64,000 nucleotides of DNA from Erinaceus europaeus (GCF_950295315.1 NC_080180.1:65877092-65941091), one strand, 5' to 3'; positions 34,253-44,934 are shown, counted from the first letter of the stretch. Notes: a model not told the origin generated them from the letters alone. Translations and numbers: made by a program.

Positions 34253-34456
34253 GGGCGCACCTGGTTGAGCGCACATGTTACAGTGCTCAAGGACCCAGGT
34301 TCAAGCCCCCGGTCCCCACCTGCAGGGGGAAAGCTTCAGGAGTGGTGAAGCAGGGCTGCAGGTCTCTCTCTGTCTCTCTCTCTCCCTCTCTATTAACCCT
34401 CCCCATTGGATTTATGGCTGTTTCTATCCAATAAATAAAGACAATATATATTTTTT
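34253..34456 (+). repeat. SINE family B with 12-bp TSD
   Basis: AATCAGCACACA occurs at 34241-34252 and 34457-34468. The copy starts inside the usual head at GGGCGCACCTGGTTGAGCGC, so a few 5' bases are missing. It carries GGTTCAAGCCCCCGGTCCCC and an AATAAATAAAGACAATATA tail. Confidence 0.93.
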
Positions 34457-34519
34457 AATCAGCACACATATGACAATAGTATTATAAATAATTTCCCGTG
34501 ATAAAGTGACATTTCTTTA

Positions 34520-34735
34520 AATATTTTCCTTTGTATTTATTTATTTCATAGGACAGAGAGAAATTTAAACAAGAGGAGGGTAAGGAGGGAGGCAGGGAGA
34601 GAGACAGAGAGACACAATGAAGACCTAGGCTCAAGCCTCCAGCCCTCACCTGCAGCCCTCACTCGTGGTTAAGCAGGGCTGCAGGTGTCTCTCTGTCTCT
34701 CTCCCTGCCTCCAGTGATATTAAACGATTCAGATA
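34520..34735. repeat. Rearranged SINE B with 28-bp perfect inverted repeat
   Basis: A minus-strand B tail/body (ATTTATTTATTTCATAGGAC, GGCAGGGAGAGAGACAGAGA) passes through CCAGCCCTCACCTGCAGCCC into a plus-strand B body (TTAAGCAGGGCTGCAGGTGT). Bases 34588-34615 and 34685-34712 are exact reverse complements around a 69-bp spacer. Confidence 0.85.
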
Positions 34736-34739
34736 CTCC

Positions 34740-35038
34740 ACATGCACATGTGGAGCTCATCGTGTAGGCTGGAACTACCTACAGCAAGTGCCGTTCAGTG
34801 CCAAGCTGAGCAGGCATCTTCCAAGTGGTTGTGATCTCCAACCAAACATACTGAAACTGCGATGCTTGCCAGCTGTCTACAGCCCCTAGAACTAGGGAAT
34901 ACGGAATTTCAGAGTCTGGGAAACAAGGAGCAAACTTAAGTGTGTTCCATTCCTATTCTTGCACCTGGAGGAAACCTCTTTTGCTAATTACAGGTTCTGA
35001 AGTGCAGCCTCAAAGCGGAATTCAGCCAGGTCTCAGCA
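34740..35038. other. Unique non-coding stretch
   Basis: No gene or repeat recognised. Confidence 0.35.
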
Positions 35039-35055
35039 ATAAATGGAATAGAGGG

Positions 35056-35356
35056 GGAGCCGGGCGGTAGCGCAGCGGGTTAAGCACACGTGGGGCAAAG
35101 CGCAGGGACCAGCATAAGGACCCCGGTTCAAGCCCCCAGCTCCCCACCAGCAGGGGAGTCACTTCCCAGGTGGTGAAGCAGGTCTGCAGGTGTCTGTCTT
35201 TCTCTCCCCCTCTCTGTCTTCCCCTCTTCTCTCCATTTCTCTCTGTCCTATCCAACAACAACGACATCAATAACAACAATAATAACTACAACAATAAAAC
35301 AACAGGGGCAACAAAAATACATAAATAATAAAGAATTATAAAAATAAAAATAAAAA
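35056..35356 (+). repeat. SINE family A, near-consensus, 17-bp TSD
   Basis: ATAAATGGAATAGAGGG occurs at 35039-35055 and 35357-35373, with an exact match. The head GGGCGGTAGCGCAGCGGGTT, GGTTCAAGCCCCC, a complete CT-rich body and an ACAACAATAAAACAACAGGG tail are all present. Probably young. Confidence 0.95.
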
Positions 35357-35374
35357 ATAAATGGAATAGAGGGA

Positions 35375-36640
35375 AAAGGCAACTGCTGACAGCTGTCCAC
35401 ACTGCTGGAACTTAAACAGGACAATTCTAGACAGGAGAACAACAGAGGAGCAGGCCTCTAAATCTGCGAGCTATTTCCTCTGAAGTTTTTCTCCTTCTTT
35501 TTTTTTTTCCTCTTAATTTAAAACCTGCCTGTGTTGGACAAGGCAAAAGTCCAAGTCTGACTTCAACCAGAAGCAGCTGAGATTCAGAAGCCTTTCTTTG
35601 AAAACCTTTGTGCTAAGTGTTACACTTGGAAATTTGTTAAGTTTTAATTTAATTATTGAATGGGTACCCAATAAATCCAAAAGATAGAGAGGGAATTAAA
35701 AAGAAGAAGAAGAATTTGGAAGGGGTCAGACATGTAGGAAAATATGATGTTAAAAATGAATACCAAATAGTGTCATCCAATGACTGTTCCAAAATATTAA
35801 TACCTTGGGGCCAGGTGACTCTGGGTTATCCTCCAGGGGCCTGTTGCTACGCAGGCTTGTTGTGTCAGGTTTACTGACAGTCGCTCTAGACATAAGACCT
35901 GCCTTTCACAGAAGAGCTACAAGTGGAAGGAAAGGGAAGGAGTTGAGATCCGGGCTCTACTGACTGGGATGGAGCCTGCCAGCAGGGACCCAGGTGGACA
36001 CCAGACACCTAGCTCCTGAGCACATCAAAGCAGGAGCTCCTGCCCAGGGCCGCCTGAGCTGAAGTGAGTGCAGAGAGACAGCCATTGCAGAGCTGGGAGC
36101 ACAAGGAAGTCTGAGATGACCTGCTGTGGGATGGCGTCACAGGTGTCAGTGCAGGTGGAGGGGACACAGGAGCGCAGGTGCACAAGGAGGGTAAAGGGAG
36201 AGATATACAGGCAAGGGGCATTGCAAACAGCAACACTGCAGTGCCAGCCTTTGCAGACTGTCTGCTCAGGGTAAGGACGGGCTGCATGGGGACAGCAGAC
36301 AACCAGCTGAGGAGAAGGGAGAAGTTCTTCTTGCACAGGAGCCCGAAAGTGACCCCAGGCCCCCAGGAGACTGGAACCCGCCAGCTAAGTGTACCTGCGG
36401 GGATTCGCGGACACACCTGCTCGCCAGGCCTGCCTTCTGTCAGATCTCTGTGTCTCTCCTGGAAGGGCAGCTGCTTCCCCGGCCACACCCACGCGCAGCA
36501 AGCCTCTACCTGTGCAGTCATTTAGGGAAACTCTTTCCGTAAAGGGAGGGGGCATTGCAGTTCCTCCATGTGGCTCCTGAGGTACAGAGGAAAAAAGCAG
36601 AAAACAAAACAAACAAACAAAAACCCCTCTGATATTCCAT
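35375..36640. other. Unique stretch with a GC-richer, stop-poor part
   Basis: The first 500 bp are AT-rich. From about 35900 to 36530 GC rises and several frames stay open on both strands, the longest being 170 codons on the minus strand (36009-36521). I see no domain, signal peptide or splice pattern in any of them. GC content alone can explain the open frames. Confidence 0.4.
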
Positions 36641-36644
36641 AAAG

Positions 36645-36765
36645 TATTAGGAGGAGATAACATAGTGGTTATGCAAAAAGTTTTACACACCTAGGCTCCC
36701 AGGTTCAATCCCCAGCACCACCATAAGGCAGAGTTGAGCAGTATTTTGGAAGGAAAAATACCTTT
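36645..36765 (+). repeat. SINE family D
   Basis: GATAACATAGTGGTTATGCA, GGCTCCCAGGTTCAATCCCC and AGCACCACCATAAGGCAGAG follow the plus-strand D order. Confidence 0.8.
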
Positions 36766-36794
36766 TTTTGTTGTTGTTACATTGCCTTAACTAC

Positions 36795-37090
36795 AAAAAG
36801 ACTTATTACTTGTAAATGGATCCAGTCCCTATGAAAAACAGTTTGTAGATTCCTTGAAATGTTAAAATGGACCTCTAGTGTGACCCAGTATCTTCTCTGT
36901 CAAACATCTATCCAATGCCGCAAAACACCTATCCCAGTGGCGCTATGTAGTCCCAGGAGCTTGGCAGTGCCATTGTGATAGCCAAGGCTTGGAAATGACC
37001 CAAGTGCCCAGCATCAGAACCATGGCTAAAGAAACCGTGGCATACGTACACAATGGAATTCGATACAGATGGGCAAAAGGGATATTCTTT
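36795..37090 (+). repeat. Old LINE-1 ORF2-end fragment
   Basis: TGTGACCCAGTATCTTCTCT (36879), TTGTGATAGCCAAGGCTTGG (36974), AAATGACCCAAGTGCCCAGC (36993) and ACACAATGGAATTCGATACA (37049) follow the conserved order of the L1 ORF2 C-terminus, with many substitutions and no intact frame. Confidence 0.7.
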
Positions 37091-37094
37091 TGTT

Positions 37095-37460
37095 TCAGAG
37101 TGTGGGAATTTCCAAAATTTTAGCCTTAGACTATGCTTATAATATGTGCTTATAATATGACTGTGCTGTGTTTGTGAGAAGACCCCTACTTGGAAGAGAA
37201 GAACTGAAAGTATACAGAGGGCAGAGAACGTGCAGAGAGATGGAGTCAGGTCAAGTAAGTGAAAGGGACTCACTGAGATGAAGAAGGTCAGACGGAACTT
37301 TTACTGAGAAGGGAATAGATAAATAACACAGAGGACCAAGAAAGTAAGATGTTTATAGAGAAAAAGAGAATATCAAGGCCAAGAAAGAGTTAACTGACCA
37401 AACTGGAAGAAGGGGCCCCAGATAACAGGAGACCATAAGCAAGGTGCCCACCCCTATTGA
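37095..37460. other. Unassigned, possibly old L1 3' UTR
   Basis: Follows the L1 fragment directly and holds a short duplication of TGCTTATAATATG (37133 and 37147). I could not match it to another L1 tail in the window. Confidence 0.3.
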
Positions 37461-37464
37461 TATC

Positions 37465-37825
37465 TCTCTTTTTAAATTTTTTTATTTATAAAAAGGAAAC
37501 ATTGACTAAACCATAGGATAAGAGGGGTACAACTCCACACAGTTCCCACCACCAGAACTCTGTATCCCCTCCCCTCCCCTGACAGCTTTCCCACTCTCTA
37601 TCCCTCTGGGAGCATGGACCCAGGGGCATTGTGGGATGCAGAAGGTGGAAGGTCTGGCTGCTGTCATTGCTTCCCCGCTGAACATGGGCCTTGATAGGTT
37701 GATCTATACTCCCAGTGAAGGACCCCCCAACTCTTCATCTGTACTATTCCAGCATTTAGGTCCATGATCGATCACAAAAAAAAATTTTTGCCTTTGTATG
37801 TTAACTCTCTTTTCAACCTAGTGGT
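37465..37825 (-). mobile_element. LT18 copy with inverted 5' part
   Basis: Bases 37465-37711 are the minus-strand 3' end, with CAGTTCCCACCACCAGAACT, AGCTTTCCCACTCTCTATCC and GTTGATCTATACTCCCAG. From 37712 the text flips to the forward sense of an upstream LT18 part: CAACTCTTCATCTGTACTAT, then TTTAGGTCCATGATCGATCA (compare 14840-14885). About 100 bp between the two parts is missing, as twin-priming junctions often show. Confidence 0.75.
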
Positions 37826-37858
37826 ATCTTACTTGAGGTTAAACTTTCCCAGACACAG

Positions 37859-38425
37859 TGTTGCAGAAAAAGATAACCATAACTAGGAGTCGGGTGGTAG
37901 CACAACAGGTTAGGTGCACATGGCACAAAGCGCAAGGACCAGCATAAGGATCCTGGTTCGAGCCCCAGTTTCCCCACCTGCAGGGGAGTCACTTCACAGG
38001 CAGTAAAGCAGGTCTGCAGGTATCTTTCTCTCCCCCTCTGTCTTCCCCTCCTCTCTCCATTTCTCTTTCTTCTATCCAACAATGACGACATCAATGGAAA
38101 CAACCATAATAACCACAACAGTAAAACAACAAGGACAACAAAAGCGAAAATAAATAAATAATTTAAAAAAAAGATAACCATAACAGTAACTAGGGCAACC
38201 AGGCCCCTGACCAGCAGGAACAAGTCCCACCGCCAACTCTGCAGCCTCTGCTTCTGTGATGAGGTTTCTGCTCTCAGCCTGCAGCCCTATAAGCTGGCAC
38301 TGTCTCTTCATTCGGGGCCAGCGGGTTATGAGAGTGATGAACTCTCGCCCCATGCTAATAAACTCCTTTCTCCTTCACCCACCTTGGTTGCAGTCTTTTT
38401 TGATTGTCAGCAGATTTCCCTAACA
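37859..38425 (+). mobile_element. Probable short solo LTR, split by a SINE A
   Basis: It starts TGTTGCAGAAAAAGATAACC and ends TTTCCCTAACA. After removing the SINE it is about 280 bp. A CTATAAG box is at about 38287 and AATAAA at 38357-38362, spaced as in an LTR. TGTT/AACA ends agree. A clean TSD is not seen (ACAG versus GCAG at best), so the outer limits are provisional. Confidence 0.5.
37884..38167 (+). repeat. SINE family A with 17-bp TSD
   Basis: AAAAAGATAACCATAAC occurs at 37867-37883 and 38168-38184. GGAGTCGGGTGGTAGCACAA head, GGTTCGAGCCCCAGTTTCCC, and a tail ending AATAAATAATTTAAAA. Confidence 0.93.
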
Positions 38426-38511
38426 GCAGCATGGTTGGAAGTGGAGTGTTCCAAAACATGCTAAAATACAAAAGAATGAGTTACGAGCAGTTCTACAACT
38501 TCAAAGGAGAT

Positions 38512-38705
38512 TGAGGCTGTTTTATCAGGTGGGGAGGATATTACAGTAATTGCTCCCTAGGCTTGCATCTTGCAGGCCTCAGGTCCCTGAAATCTGAGTT
38601 TCAATCCCTGGTACCACCACTAGCCAGAGCTTAACAGTGGTCTATCCTGTCTTTCTCTCTCTATCTCCCTCCATCCCTCCTTCCCCCTCTCTCAAAACTA
38701 TCTTT
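38512..38705 (+). repeat. SINE family D (long form)
   Basis: GAGTTTCAATCCCTGGTACC, ACCACTAGCCAGAGCTTAAC and a CTCTCTCTATCTCC body. The head (GGTGGGGAGGATATTACAGT) is diverged. Confidence 0.7.
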
Positions 38706-38796
38706 AAATAGACATGACTAATTTATAGTCATCAGTGAAAACCAAATAAAAGTAAAATCTTTCAGGTGATATTTTGAAATATAAAATATGACTACA

Positions 38797-39000
38797 CGGG
38801 GCCGGGTGGCGGCTCGCCAGGTTAAGTGTTCACATTACAGTGTGCAAGGACCTGGGTTCAAGTCCCCAGTCCCCACTCGCAGGGGGAAAGCATCACAAGC
38901 AGACAAGGTGGCCTTAAGATGTTTCTGTGCCTCCTTCCCTATCTCTTTCTTCCCTCTAAATTTCTCTCTTCCCTATCAAATCAAACAATAAAATAAAACA
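38797..39000 (+). repeat. SINE family B
   Basis: GGGGCCGGGTGGCGGCTCGC head, GGGTTCAAGTCCCCAGTCCC, a worn body and an AACAATAAAATAAAAC tail. Confidence 0.85.
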
Positions 39001-39004
39001 TCAC

Positions 39005-40140
39005 AGCGCAAGCTCCCAAGCACCCGTGACCATTACTTTCTGCTGCCTGTGCCTAGTTCTGCTGGTACCCTGGCCCCCGCAGATGATTCAACACACAGGC
39101 ATGCAAGCTGCAGGCTGCTTATCAGTCATCAGCGTGATACCATCGGTGACCAGGAACCACGATCCTCTTTATGAATGGAGGGAGTATCACCTCTTCTCTT
39201 TGGCCCCTGCTCCGCCATCATCTCAACACCAGTTGAAGGAGTCCGGGTTAGGTCTGAGACACCCTTCTTTGGTGCACGGGGCAGGCCTGACGACAGTCAC
39301 CACGCTCCGCGTGCTAGCAGTGCCCTGCTGGTATCTTCACATATGTCACGGGCACTCTTGCCCCATTCCCAATGAGTCACCTTCTCATTCATTAAACGTT
39401 TTATGAGTCTGCTTTCTCAGTCACAGGTGAATTCTTTTCCCATAGAAAGGCCATCTCAGCTTGGGAGACCCATATTTAGTTAGATCCTGTTTTATTCTGT
39501 CTGCAAAATTAATTAGCTGGACCTTTTTAAAAAATAAATTGTCAAACTCCTCAGGGGTGAAGGCTGGCAGAGAAGTGGGATCCTCACCACCTCCGACTGC
39601 TCAGAGACTTAGTTTTTATTACTTGTATCATTCTGATAGCTATCCAGGAGGGTCAAATGCCTAGCCGCTGGGGACAATCATAAACATGCAACGCAGCAAA
39701 AATTTTCACATAATGAGCATAAATATCCTTTCAAAGAGAAAATCACAATCTCCCTGGTGCTAATCAAGTCCGCATTGTTGCGCAGAGAATGCTAAGAAGA
39801 GTCTGAGGGATGGTTCTGAAGGAGTGCGGAGAAAAGGCCTCTTGAAATATTTTTTTTTAAAAAAGTTTTAATCCCTTGTTATTCAGCTAAAAGTAATCAC
39901 ACATTTTAAGTTAGAATTAGGACAGTCTGTATTCTAATAAAATTCTGAAAGAGATGAAATAAGGACTGTGTTTTCTTTATCTGCAGTCAACTCTGAAAAG
40001 GGTCTGGGTTGCCTTAGAGTACACTAGTAGGTCTGAACTCCCAAATACATCCGTAAGAATTAAAGAGTAACTTAAAAATCTAGAATGTTCTTATTCATTT
40101 CTTACTTGTGCAACATTGTACCTGAGCATTACATAAGAGT
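39005..40140. other. Unique non-coding stretch
   Basis: A 126-codon plus-strand frame (39026-39406) occurs in GC-richer DNA. It has no recognisable family and overlaps other open frames. No repeat is recognised. Confidence 0.4.
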
Positions 40141-40149
40141 TATGCTTTT

Positions 40150-40440
40150 TAAAAAAATGTTTGTTTATTGATTCCCTTTTGTTGCCCTGGTTGTTTTATT
40201 GCTGTAGCTATTTTCGTTGTTGTTACTGATGTCACTGTTATTGGATAGGACAGAGAGAAATGGAGAGAGGAGGGGAAGGCAGAGAGGGGGGAGAGAAAGA
40301 CAGACACCTGCAGACCTGCTTCACCGCCTGTGAAGCGACTCCCCTGCAGGTGGGGAGCCTGGGGGCTCAAACCAGGATCCCTACTGCGGTTTGGGCTTTG
40401 CGCCACCTGTGCTTAACCCACTGCGCTACTGCCCAACTCT
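40150..40440 (-). repeat. SINE family A
   Basis: GTTGCCCTGGTTGTTTTATT tail complement, GGATAGGACAGAGAGAAATG, GCGACTCCCCTGCAGGTGGG and ACCCACTGCGCTACTGCCCA head complement. AGAGTTAT...GCTTTTT text on both sides suggests the TSD. Confidence 0.93.
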
Positions 40441-40444
40441 CCAG

Positions 40445-40980
40445 AGTTATTATGCTTTTTATATATAAAGCAAACTAAGCATTGCAAACAAATTTCTTTA
40501 AATGCCTTAGATACATATGTTTAGATGAGGAGTGGGGGGAAAAAAACCAGTCTGAACACCATTTCACAATGAAGAAAGTGATTAGTTGGCACCAGGACAA
40601 ACAAATAAAGTTGAACTTTATTTGTAAGCCTCACCACCAGGTGAATAACAACAGAGCTTCCTATAGGAAAATCTCCTCCCTTCTTGCTTTATTTTTATGA
40701 AAGTCAAAATTTGAACTCTGTAATATTTGGATAGATATTAACATAAGCCTTGCTGAATAAGAGAGGCGCCACATTTTAAAGAAGAAAGAAACACCAGAGA
40801 ACTTCAGGCACTGTGTTTTGCTTCTCTGAGAGGGAAAAGGAAAACGGAAGGACACTTGGAAGTAATAATGGGCATAGGTGAGACTTAGAAAAGAAGTGAA
40901 TGCAGGGCCATAGAAATGAATAAAAATGGCAAGAAAACAACACACATACAAATAGATAGGTAGTCAGATATACATATATA
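40445..40980. other. Unique non-coding stretch
   Basis: No gene or repeat recognised. Confidence 0.4.
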
Positions 40981-40984
40981 TATT

Positions 40985-41155
40985 CGACCCGTATCTGTGA
41001 TTGGGAGAACTATTGCAGTTTCTGCTGGGGAAATGGGATGGGGACATTGAACTCTGGTGGTGGGAATGGTGTGGAATTATACCCCTATTATTTTATAATT
41101 TTACAAATAACTATTAAATCACTAATAAAATGGTTTTAAAAAATCATAAAAAAAA
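40985..41155 (+). repeat. LINE-1 3' UTR terminal fragment
   Basis: GAACTATTGCAGTTTCTGCT, GGATGGGGACATTGAACTCT, GGTGGTGGGAATGGTGTGGA and AAATCACTAATAAAATGG form the canonical end of the local L1s. Its TCTGGTGGTGGGAAT (41053-41067) is shared exactly with LT18 (29960-29974). Confidence 0.8.
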
Positions 41156-41349
41156 AGAAAGAAAGCTCCAAGCCCCTTAATATGTCTTTTGGTTACAGCT
41201 GTCCTCTCCTTGACAAGCATTTTGCAAGGAAACAGGCATTGCTAATGTCTGTCTTCTTATTTCAGTTACATGGGGCAAGGGATATTCACTCCATTTTACA
41301 TTTTTAACAGTCTGACTGATAACTTTAGAGCATAAACTTTTGCCTGTTT

Positions 41350-41480
41350 ATTTTTTTATTTTTATTTTATCCAGAGTACTGTTCAGCTCTGGTTTATGGT
41401 GGTGCAGGGGATTGAACCTGGGACTTTGGAGCCTCAGGCATGAGAGTCTGTTGCTATCTGTATGCTATCTACCCTGTGCC
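41350..41480 (-). repeat. SINE family D
   Basis: ATTTTTATTTTATCCAGAGT tail, CTGTTCAGCTCTGGTTTATG, GGGATTGAACCTGGGACTTT, GCCTCAGGCATGAGAGTCTG and a TATGCTATCTACCC head complement. Confidence 0.88.
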
Positions 41481-41484
41481 AACT

Positions 41485-41985
41485 TTTGCCTGTTATCAGT
41501 AAACTAAGAAAAAAAAATGAAAACAGATGGGATCAAATGTGATTGTTTGGAGAGAGTCTTTGCTCTTTCCCTGCGGTCGGGAGTACTGGCTCTAAAATGC
41601 AGGAGCAGACTGTCTCTTTAGTGAAATGACCACAGAAATACTTACTGGTCAGCTCTGACAATTGTGTTTCCCTAACTCTTTATCTAAGGAATGTAACTAA
41701 ATTTTTCTTAAGCTTATTTGAAGATAAAATATAAGAAGTAGGCTGACTACATGTTGTAAGACATCACCGTAAAATCAGCCACAGTTCCTGGTCCCTATGA
41801 TGGGAAGTGTGGCGCTGAGGTGAATAAACTTATATACCAAAAGGAAAAGAATTCTTGGGAACACTAAATTTGAACAATATGCTGTGGTTTGTTCCAGGTA
41901 GAGAATAAATTATAAAATCGTTTTTCTTCACTTTGTACAAAATTTTTTACAGTAAAATAATATTATAGTTAATCATTGTTATTAT
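41485..41985. other. Unique non-coding stretch
   Basis: No gene or repeat recognised. Confidence 0.4.
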
Positions 41986-41989
41986 TTTT

Positions 41990-42128
41990 GCATTATTATT
42001 ATTATAGTAATAATAATAATAATTATTATTATTATTTTTCAGCTCTGACTTTTATTGGTGGGGCTGGGGGACTGAACCTGGAACCTTTGATCCCTCAGGC
42101 ATAAAAATATTTTTCCACTCCCAGCCCT
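41990..42128 (-). repeat. SINE family D fragment with ATT/AAT repeats
   Basis: An (ATT)n/(AAT)n stretch (about 41990-42037) precedes CAGCTCTGACTTTTATTGG, GGGGACTGAACCTGGAACC and TCCCTCAGGCATAAAAATAT. The microsatellite is the tail side of a minus D copy. Confidence 0.7.
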
Positions 42129-42182
42129 AAACAATTCATTTATTAAAAAATCAATGTGTATTTCATAAAACTTAAAAAATAA

Positions 42183-42435
42183 GGAGTTGGGTGGTAGCGC
42201 AGCAGGTTAAGCGCAAGTGCCACAAAGCGCAAGGACCGGCATAAGGATCCTGGTTCAATTCCCGGCTCCCCACCTGCAGGGGAGTCGCTTCACAGGTGGT
42301 GAAGCAGGTCTGCAGGTGTCTATCTTTCTCTCCTCCTCTCTGTCTTCCCTCCTCTCTCCATTTCTCTCCGTCCTATCCAACAACGACGACATAAAAAATA
42401 ATAATAATTTAAACAATAAAAAAGAGAAAAAAACC
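42183..42435 (+). repeat. SINE family A
   Basis: GGAGTTGGGTGGTAGCGCAG head, GGTTCAATTCCCGGCTCCCC, a CT-rich body, and a short AATAATAATTTAAACAATAA tail. Confidence 0.92.
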
Positions 42436-42439
42436 TTCA

Positions 42440-43280
42440 AAAATATCAGTGCAGTTAATGTATGTCATATCTATCTCATCTGAAGTCACTGCTGATGTCT
42501 CCAAGGATATTTTGAGAATATGTGACCTTTTCCCTCGCAATATTTCTAAGATGGTGGGAATCTATTCACAGACTTGGGTCCCTGGAGTGTCCATGGTGTC
42601 ATGGAAAGAGAAGAAATTGCAAAGAATGGGAAGAACTCAAAGGCTCGGTGAAGAACAGTGCATTTTGTCTAGAAGAGAGTCTCCATGAACTTGAATGCTA
42701 CGGAAGAAGGTAGCACGCGACAAGACTAGACCTGAATCAAATACTACTGGCAGCACTCACTCGATCCACGGGAACTGGGAATCTGATCCTAAGTGTGAGG
42801 GCAACTGTATAAAGGAAACCTTGCCGCTGAGATGCTAGCAGAGCTCATCAAGAAAGAGTTTAGCACTTGCTTCAGAGAGATGGCACAGGACCAAGCATGC
42901 CAAGAGAAGAGATCTTGGCATCATTCATTGATAACTACACATTGCTTTCGCCATGACCTGATTCATTTTTCTTCTCAGTTGCTCATCTCTGGAGAGAAAA
43001 GTGGCAGAGCGAAACTCAAAAGGTATCTCGAGGGACAAATAAAAAAATGGATGAAAAGTGATTGGACCCTACTGGTACTTGTGGAAGAGGTATTGAAGTT
43101 GCAGGTGGATTAGGAATTGGGTTTGGGGTGTTTATACGATTGTTTAAGTTCAGGAAAACATGAGCTGAATCAGAAGGAACATGGGTTAAGAGCTCTGCTA
43201 GTGATTAAGAAATAAGGAGCCACAGAAAAGACTGTTGTGAAGGAACCTTTTAATCCATATTTAGAATTGTTGAAAGTGCC
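42440..43280. other. Unique non-coding stretch
   Basis: Short frames (for example 93 codons at 42832-43113) are present but show no family resemblance. No repeat is recognised. Confidence 0.4.
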
Positions 43281-43287
43281 CAGTTCA

Positions 43288-43490
43288 GGGGTAGAATGGT
43301 GTCTCACTGGGTAGAGTGCACGCACACTACCATGCCTGAGGATCCAGGTTCAAGCCAGCCCCACCTGCAGGGAGTGAAACTTCAGGGCAGTGATACAGGT
43401 GTCTCCTCTCCTCTGGCTCCCTCCTCCTCTCTCTACCCTTACCTTTATCTGTCCCTTACCTCTGGCAACAGAAACAAAGACAACTAGAAA
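43288..43490 (+). repeat. SINE family B (worn)
   Basis: GGTGTCTCACTGGGTAGAGT, GGATCCAGGTTCAAGCCAGC, GGCAGTGATACAGGTGTCTC and a CTCCTCTCTCTACC body, with an A-rich end. Confidence 0.7.
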
Positions 43491-43499
43491 AAAGAGAGT

Positions 43500-43970
43500 G
43501 AGGAGGAAAGGTGGAAGGTGGGAAGAAGGGGAAAAAAAGACCAGAAGACCCTTGAACATGGAGCCATTTAAATATAAATAAAGACAGCAAAAGAGTCACA
43601 GCTGTGCAAATCCCCCAGATGTAAGTTATGCATATTTTGTCTTTTCCTCTGACCACTCTGTGTGCTGTTAAATGTTTCATTCAGTCAAACAAGAACTTAG
43701 TTGTCAGGGGTCGTCCCCCATGACTCAAGGGTACTAAAGTATAAGCAAACTGAATATTTTTAGGGAGTTGAAACTCAACTTGTGATGAAAGAGCAATGAT
43801 TATAATTTTAGCAAAATGGGCAACAGAAGGTGGAAGTCAGTGTCTTCTTTGATACACTTTGCATAATTTTGAAAAGAAATGTGTTTCGTATTTGTTCAAA
43901 TGGATTTTAAGCATGAGTTAATTAATAATTTACTGGCCATCAGAGCTTTCACCGGGGTTCAGTGCCTACA
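43500..43970. other. Unique non-coding stretch
   Basis: Starts purine-rich (43495-43545), which may belong to the neighbouring SINE tail. Otherwise nothing is recognised. Confidence 0.35.
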
Positions 43971-43974
43971 CAGT

Positions 43975-44288
43975 GGCACAGTTTTCAGTAAGCTTGTTTT
44001 TGTGATAAAGGGATAGAGAGGGAGGGGGAGGGGAGGGAGAAGGGGAGAGGAAGGGGGGAGGTTAAAACGGGGAGAGGGAGATTGAAAGAGGGGGAGGGGG
44101 ACAGAAACACAGGGGAAGGGGGGAGGAAAGGAGAGGGAGAGAGAGAGGCAAAAACAAGCAGCAGCATTGCTCCACCATACCTGAAACATACCTGAAGTTT
44201 CTTCCCTGTGCATGGGGCCTGGAGGCTTACACCTGCACCCTAGAGCATGGTCATGGGTGAACTCCACCAGGGAGGCTGTCACCCAGCC
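43975..44288 (-). repeat. SINE family B with expanded purine tract
   Basis: A GGGGAGAGGG-type purine-rich stretch (about 44010-44150) is followed by GCAGCATTGCTCCACCATAC, GGCCTGGAGGCTTACACCTG and GTGAACTCCACCAGGGAGGC. The proline/serine-rich minus frames come from the tract. Confidence 0.6.
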
Positions 44289-44289
44289 T

Positions 44290-44925
44290 CCCTCATCTAG
44301 AACTCAAGACAATAAAGTCCAGTCAGATCACATTTCATTTTCAGATCATATCTCCTAACTCTGTGGCCACAGCATAAAGTTTCTAACTTCATAACAAGCT
44401 GTCTCACAGTGGATAACAGATTGCTATTAATACAGTTCGCACCGCAATAACTTTCACCTGTTTAAGTTTATCCTTTATAATTATCCTGCCTCTAGTAAGT
44501 CTGTTTAACAGGCTTATCAATGTAGATTTTATGTGATTGTGTATATCTGTCCCTGGTTTTATAGGTGTGTGCATTATTTTTGTATCTTAGTAAATTCTAA
44601 ACGTCTCAAAGAAGGAATTGTTTCCATTTTCCAGTTTTCTTATTTATTTATCAGTGAACTGCAGAATGCATCAGTGCTATTTCTAGGTTTTCTCTTTGTG
44701 GAAACATTCATGGAGTGGAGTGTGTGTAGAACACAGTAAATACACTTGACTCCATAGTTAATGACCATAATGGTCCGAAAGTTAAAAAGAGAAAGGAACC
44801 AGGAGGTTTCTGCAGTGTAGCAGTTGTCATGTTTGCCTGATGGAGAAAGGGTCTCAGGCTTCAGATCTGAAACATGCTACAGTAGTAGGTAAACATCAAT
44901 ACAAGGAGCTTCTTTTTTTCTTTTT
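44290..44925. other. Mostly unique non-coding stretch
   Basis: A very worn SINE-like fragment may lie at about 44795-44890 (CAGGAGGTTTCTGCAGTGTA, CAGGCTTCAGATCTGAAAC). Nothing else is recognised. Confidence 0.3.
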
Positions 44926-44934
44926 TAATTTTTT

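Noticed and set aside
39026..39406. 126-codon frame starting MTITFCCLCLVLLVPW, resembling a signal peptide
   Set aside because: It overlaps another open frame on the same strand, has no recognisable mature domain, and starts just after a SINE B tail. There is no supporting promoter or splice evidence.
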